Origin: Thermodesulfobacteriota bacterium
GTDB lineage: Bacteria; Desulfobacterota; Desulfomonilia; Desulfomonilales; Desulfomonilaceae
Direction of reading: 5' to 3'
Length of the DNA stretch: 8,582 bases
Assembly: GCA_030837305.1 (NCBI GenBank)
Contig: JAUPKT010000284.1
Span: forward strand, 1 to 8,582
Position numbers and translations under genes: made by a program. Under the pieces are notes generated by a model. It did no database searches. It worked only from the letters and a program-made list of their open reading frames with translations, and was not told the origin of the DNA. Shown here in pieces: positions 6,515 to 8,582 of the stretch; the stretch's first letter is position 1; each line of letters starts with the position of its first letter.

Positions 6515-7930
6515 ATGACCGGACAGGCACCGGAAATTGGTAAGTATGCTTTGGACTATGAGGCCATGTCATCGAGCGGGGCGCTTTTCTTCATAGTTGG
6601 GCCTTGCGTTATAGAGAGCGAGGAATTGACGCACGAGATTGCCCTGGAGGTCTTGAGAATCAGGGATCTCGTTCAGGGCATTTTTATTTTTAAGGCTTCT
6701 TTTGACAAAGCAAACAGGACGTCTGTGGATTCATTCCGAGGGCCTGGAATAGAAAAAGGACTGAGGATATTGGACGAAATTAGATCGGAAACAGGCCTGC
6801 CGGTCATGTCCGACATCCACACACCGGACCAAGCGGAGGTCGCAGGAGCCGTTCTCGACGTGATTCAGATTCCTGCCTTTTTGAGTCGGCAGACGGATCT
6901 TCTCTTGGCGGCCGGCCGTACCGGACGTTGCATTAATATTAAGAAGGGACAGTTTCAATCTCCGGAAGACGTGGAGCACGCCGTTAGCAAGGTGAAAAGC
7001 ACGGGCAACAACAGGGTCTTTTTGACCGAGAGGGGCGCCACATTCGGCTACAGAGACCTCGTGGCGGACATGAGATCCATAGTGAGAATGAAGCGATATG
7101 GCGTACCCATAATATTCGATGCAACACATTCAGCGCAATTTCCAGGGGCCAGGGACGGCTGTTCGGCGGGAGACAGGTCTTTGGTTGCCCCATTGGCGCG
7201 TGCAGCAGTAGCAGCAGGTGCAGATGGAGTTTTCATGGAGGTTCATCCTCAACCTGACCAGGCGTTGTGTGACGGCCCCAACTCTCTGAATCTCTCCGAC
7301 TTGGAGCCGTTGATCCGGAATCTGTCGGCAATTCATGAACTGGTGCCAATTGATGCACCCGGCAGGCTTGAAAGACAGACTATCACCGGGGCTGCCTTCC
7401 GGTCTCATAATCGGCTTCACGAAGCTATGCAAAAAATCCGATTAATAATTTTTGATGTGGATGGCATCTTAACTGATGGCTCAATTATTTTCGGCGGCAC
7501 CTCTTTGGAGATAAAATCCTTTAATGTTCGTGATGGACATGGTATAAAGATTGCTATGCGATGCGGGTTAGAGGTGGCATTTGTAACCGGCAGGGAGTCA
7601 GACGTGGTTTCCCGCCGAGCGGAGGATTTAGGCATCCGCTTGGTGTATCAAAAGATCTGGGACAAAAGGCCCGTTCTGGCAGAGTTGATGGAAAAACTGG
7701 GCTTGGAGGCAGACCAAGTGGCTGTCTTGGGTGACGATGTCGTCGACATTCCCTTAATGCGCCGTGTGGGAATGAGTTTCACGGTTCCTGAGGCACCGAT
7801 GGAGGTGCGAACGGCGGCAGATTACATCACTCGCCTTCCAGGAGGTCGAGGGGCGGCACGAGAAGCGGTTGAAATCATTCTCAAGGCCCAAGGGAAATGG
7901 GAGGATGCCATTGCCCGATATTATTTATGA
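6515..7930 (+). CDS. kdsA-kdsC: bifunctional Kdo-8-phosphate synthase / Kdo-8-phosphate phosphatase (KdsA-KdsC fusion)
   Basis: 471 residues in one uninterrupted frame. Residues ~22-287 are a full KdsA (arabinose-5-phosphate + PEP to Kdo-8-phosphate): 'GPCVIES' (29-35), 'KASFDKANRTS' (60-70), 'SDIHTPDQ' (99-106), 'IQIPAFLSRQTDLLLAA' (117-133), 'NIKKGQF' (141-147), 'LTERGATFGY' (170-179), 'FDATHS' (201-206), 'MEVHPQP' (241-247) and 'ALCDGPN' (250-256). Cys31, His205, Glu242 and Asp253 match the metal ligands of class II KdsA. Residues ~305-471 are a full KdsC, a HAD phosphatase giving free Kdo: 'DVDGILTDG' (314-322, nucleophile Asp314 and acid Asp316), 'VTGR' (357-360), Lys384, 'LGDDVVDIPLM' (405-415) and the C-terminal 'GGRGAAREAVEIILKAQGKW' (443-462). 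About 18 linker residues join them. Cytoplasmic; first of the kds-lpt unit, 30 bases before lptC. Each half is near the length of the free enzyme, so this is a true fusion, not a truncation. Confidence 0.93.
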   Translation: MTGQAPEIGKYALDYEAMSSSGALFFIVGPCVIESEELTHEIALEVLRIRDLVQGIFIFKASFDKANRTSVDSFRGPGIEKGLRILDEIRSETGLPVMSDIHTPDQAEVAGAVLDVIQIPAFLSRQTDLLLAAGRTGRCINIKKGQFQSPEDVEHAVSKVKSTGNNRVFLTERGATFGYRDLVADMRSIVRMKRYGVPIIFDATHSAQFPGARDGCSAGDRSLVAPLARAAVAAGADGVFMEVHPQPDQALCDGPNSLNLSDLEPLIRNLSAIHELVPIDAPGRLERQTITGAAFRSHNRLHEAMQKIRLIIFDVDGILTDGSIIFGGTSLEIKSFNVRDGHGIKIAMRCGLEVAFVTGRESDVVSRRAEDLGIRLVYQKIWDKRPVLAELMEKLGLEADQVAVLGDDVVDIPLMRRVGMSFTVPEAPMEVRTAADYITRLPGGRGAAREAVEIILKAQGKWEDAIARYYL

Positions 7931-7960
7931 AAAAATACTATTGAGAGAATTCTGCTCATC

Positions 7961-8572
7961 ATGAATCACGCGGAAATAGAGCGTTGGTATAGGCTTCGCA
8001 ACATCAAGAAGGCTTCGCAAGTAATCATTGTGGTGTCTGTGGGCTCTCTCATTGCAGGATTTGCCGTGTCTGGATATCTGAGGAGTGGTGTGTATCCACG
8101 GCCTGATTCTTCCGTCGACGGCAGTCACATACGCATAGAGAATTTTGTGTACTCTTCTCCCGGTATGAGACCTTGGGAATTGAAAGCGACGGAAGCTGTT
8201 GCAGCAGATTCCGTAGACAAAATCACATTAGCAGGCCCTGTGGTGGTATATGAGGGAGGAAAAGGCGGCAAGATTTATTTGACCGCTAAGACAGGCGAGC
8301 TGGACAAGAAGAATAGCAGCATTTCAGGCCGCGGACTAGTGACCATCCATTATCGAGACTTGAAGTTTACCACAGCCTCAATAGACTACTCCGAAGAGAA
8401 AATGAGTGCTGAGACATCGTCTCCGGTTTCCCTGGAGGGGGGAGACCTGAGTCTCACGGGCAAGGGCTTGAAGGTATCGGTTCCTGAAGAAGAGATCGTC
8501 ATAGAGAGCAATGTGAGAGCGCGCCTGTATGATGTAAAGTGGGTCGGACCGGGCCAAAGGTTGCCTATATAG
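7961..8572 (+). CDS. lptC: LPS export ABC transporter periplasmic protein LptC
   Basis: 203 residues, typical for LptC. A short cytoplasmic basic N-terminus (RWYRLRNIKK) is followed by one membrane helix at about 19-39 ('ASQVIIVVSVGSLIAGFAVS') acting as an uncleaved anchor, then a periplasmic beta-jellyroll. The body shows the pattern of the family: 'IRIENFVYSSPGM..PWELKATEA' (57-79), 'KITLAGPVVVYEG' (87-99), 'IYLTAKTGELDKKNSSISGRG' pattern (105-125) and 'LSLTGKGLKVSVPEEEIVIE' (163-182). LptC is attached to the LptB2FG transporter and passes LPS to the LptA bridge. Sequence conservation is low in this family, so the call rests on the topology, the beta pattern and the location directly after KdsC. 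The ATG 7961 has only a weak, distant GAGAG (7943-7947), so translation may depend on the upstream gene 30 bases away. Confidence 0.88.
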   Translation: MNHAEIERWYRLRNIKKASQVIIVVSVGSLIAGFAVSGYLRSGVYPRPDSSVDGSHIRIENFVYSSPGMRPWELKATEAVAADSVDKITLAGPVVVYEGGKGGKIYLTAKTGELDKKNSSISGRGLVTIHYRDLKFTTASIDYSEEKMSAETSSPVSLEGGDLSLTGKGLKVSVPEEEIVIESNVRARLYDVKWVGPGQRLPI

Positions 8573-8578
8573 GTGGAG
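8571..8578 (+). promoter_or_regulatory. ribosome binding site of the next gene (expected lptA)
   Basis: AGGTGGAG overlaps the lptC stop codon (TAG 8570-8572) and resembles a Shine-Dalgarno sequence for a gene that starts just past the right edge. By the usual order kdsC-lptC-lptA-lptB the next gene should be lptA, but no coding part of it is in the window. Confidence 0.5.
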
Positions 8579-8582
8579 ACGA

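Overview
The window looks like chromosomal DNA of a Gram-negative bacterium, most likely of the deltaproteobacterial (Desulfobacterota-type) lineages. The right half follows an order I know from those genomes: CTP synthase (pyrG), then Kdo biosynthesis (kdsA, kdsC), then lptC, with a ribosome binding site for another gene (expected lptA) at the window edge. YqeC, a MOFRL-type glycerate kinase and a small CxxC-rich protein also fit such a genome. Genus cannot be told from the sequence. I see no tRNA, rRNA, CRISPR, insertion sequence or phage gene.

Layout. Bases 3-512 (+) are the tail of a protein with carboxypeptidase-regulatory-like repeats, cut by the left edge. Convergent with it, and overlapping it by 4 bases, is a two-gene minus-strand unit: a small secreted protein of unknown function (1309-1656), then yqeC (509-1312), a P-loop accessory factor of selenium-dependent molybdenum hydroxylases. 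The two may be coupled by an ATGA overlap. A very AT-rich divergent promoter region (about 1660-1918) leads on the plus strand to a glycerate 2-kinase (1919-3253). A cysteine-rich 85-residue protein (3276-3533, minus) lies tail to tail with the kinase and head to head with purC (3627-4523). Then come pyrG (4708-6366), a fused kdsA-kdsC gene (6515-7930) and lptC (7961-8572).

How the genes work together. PyrG makes CTP, which CMP-Kdo synthetase (KdsB) uses. The KdsA half of the fusion makes Kdo-8-phosphate from arabinose-5-phosphate and PEP, and the KdsC half removes the phosphate to give free Kdo, the inner-core sugar of lipopolysaccharide. LptC belongs to the bridge that moves finished LPS from the inner to the outer membrane. 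The right end is therefore an LPS inner-core and LPS-export unit. purC (purines), the glycerate kinase and yqeC are independent metabolic functions.

The most notable observation is the single-ORF KdsA-KdsC fusion: two consecutive Kdo-pathway enzymes, each with all the key residues I could check, joined without an intervening kdsD gene. Next in interest are the ten-cysteine mini-protein with a dyad in its predicted promoter spacer, and the unknown secreted protein coupled to yqeC.
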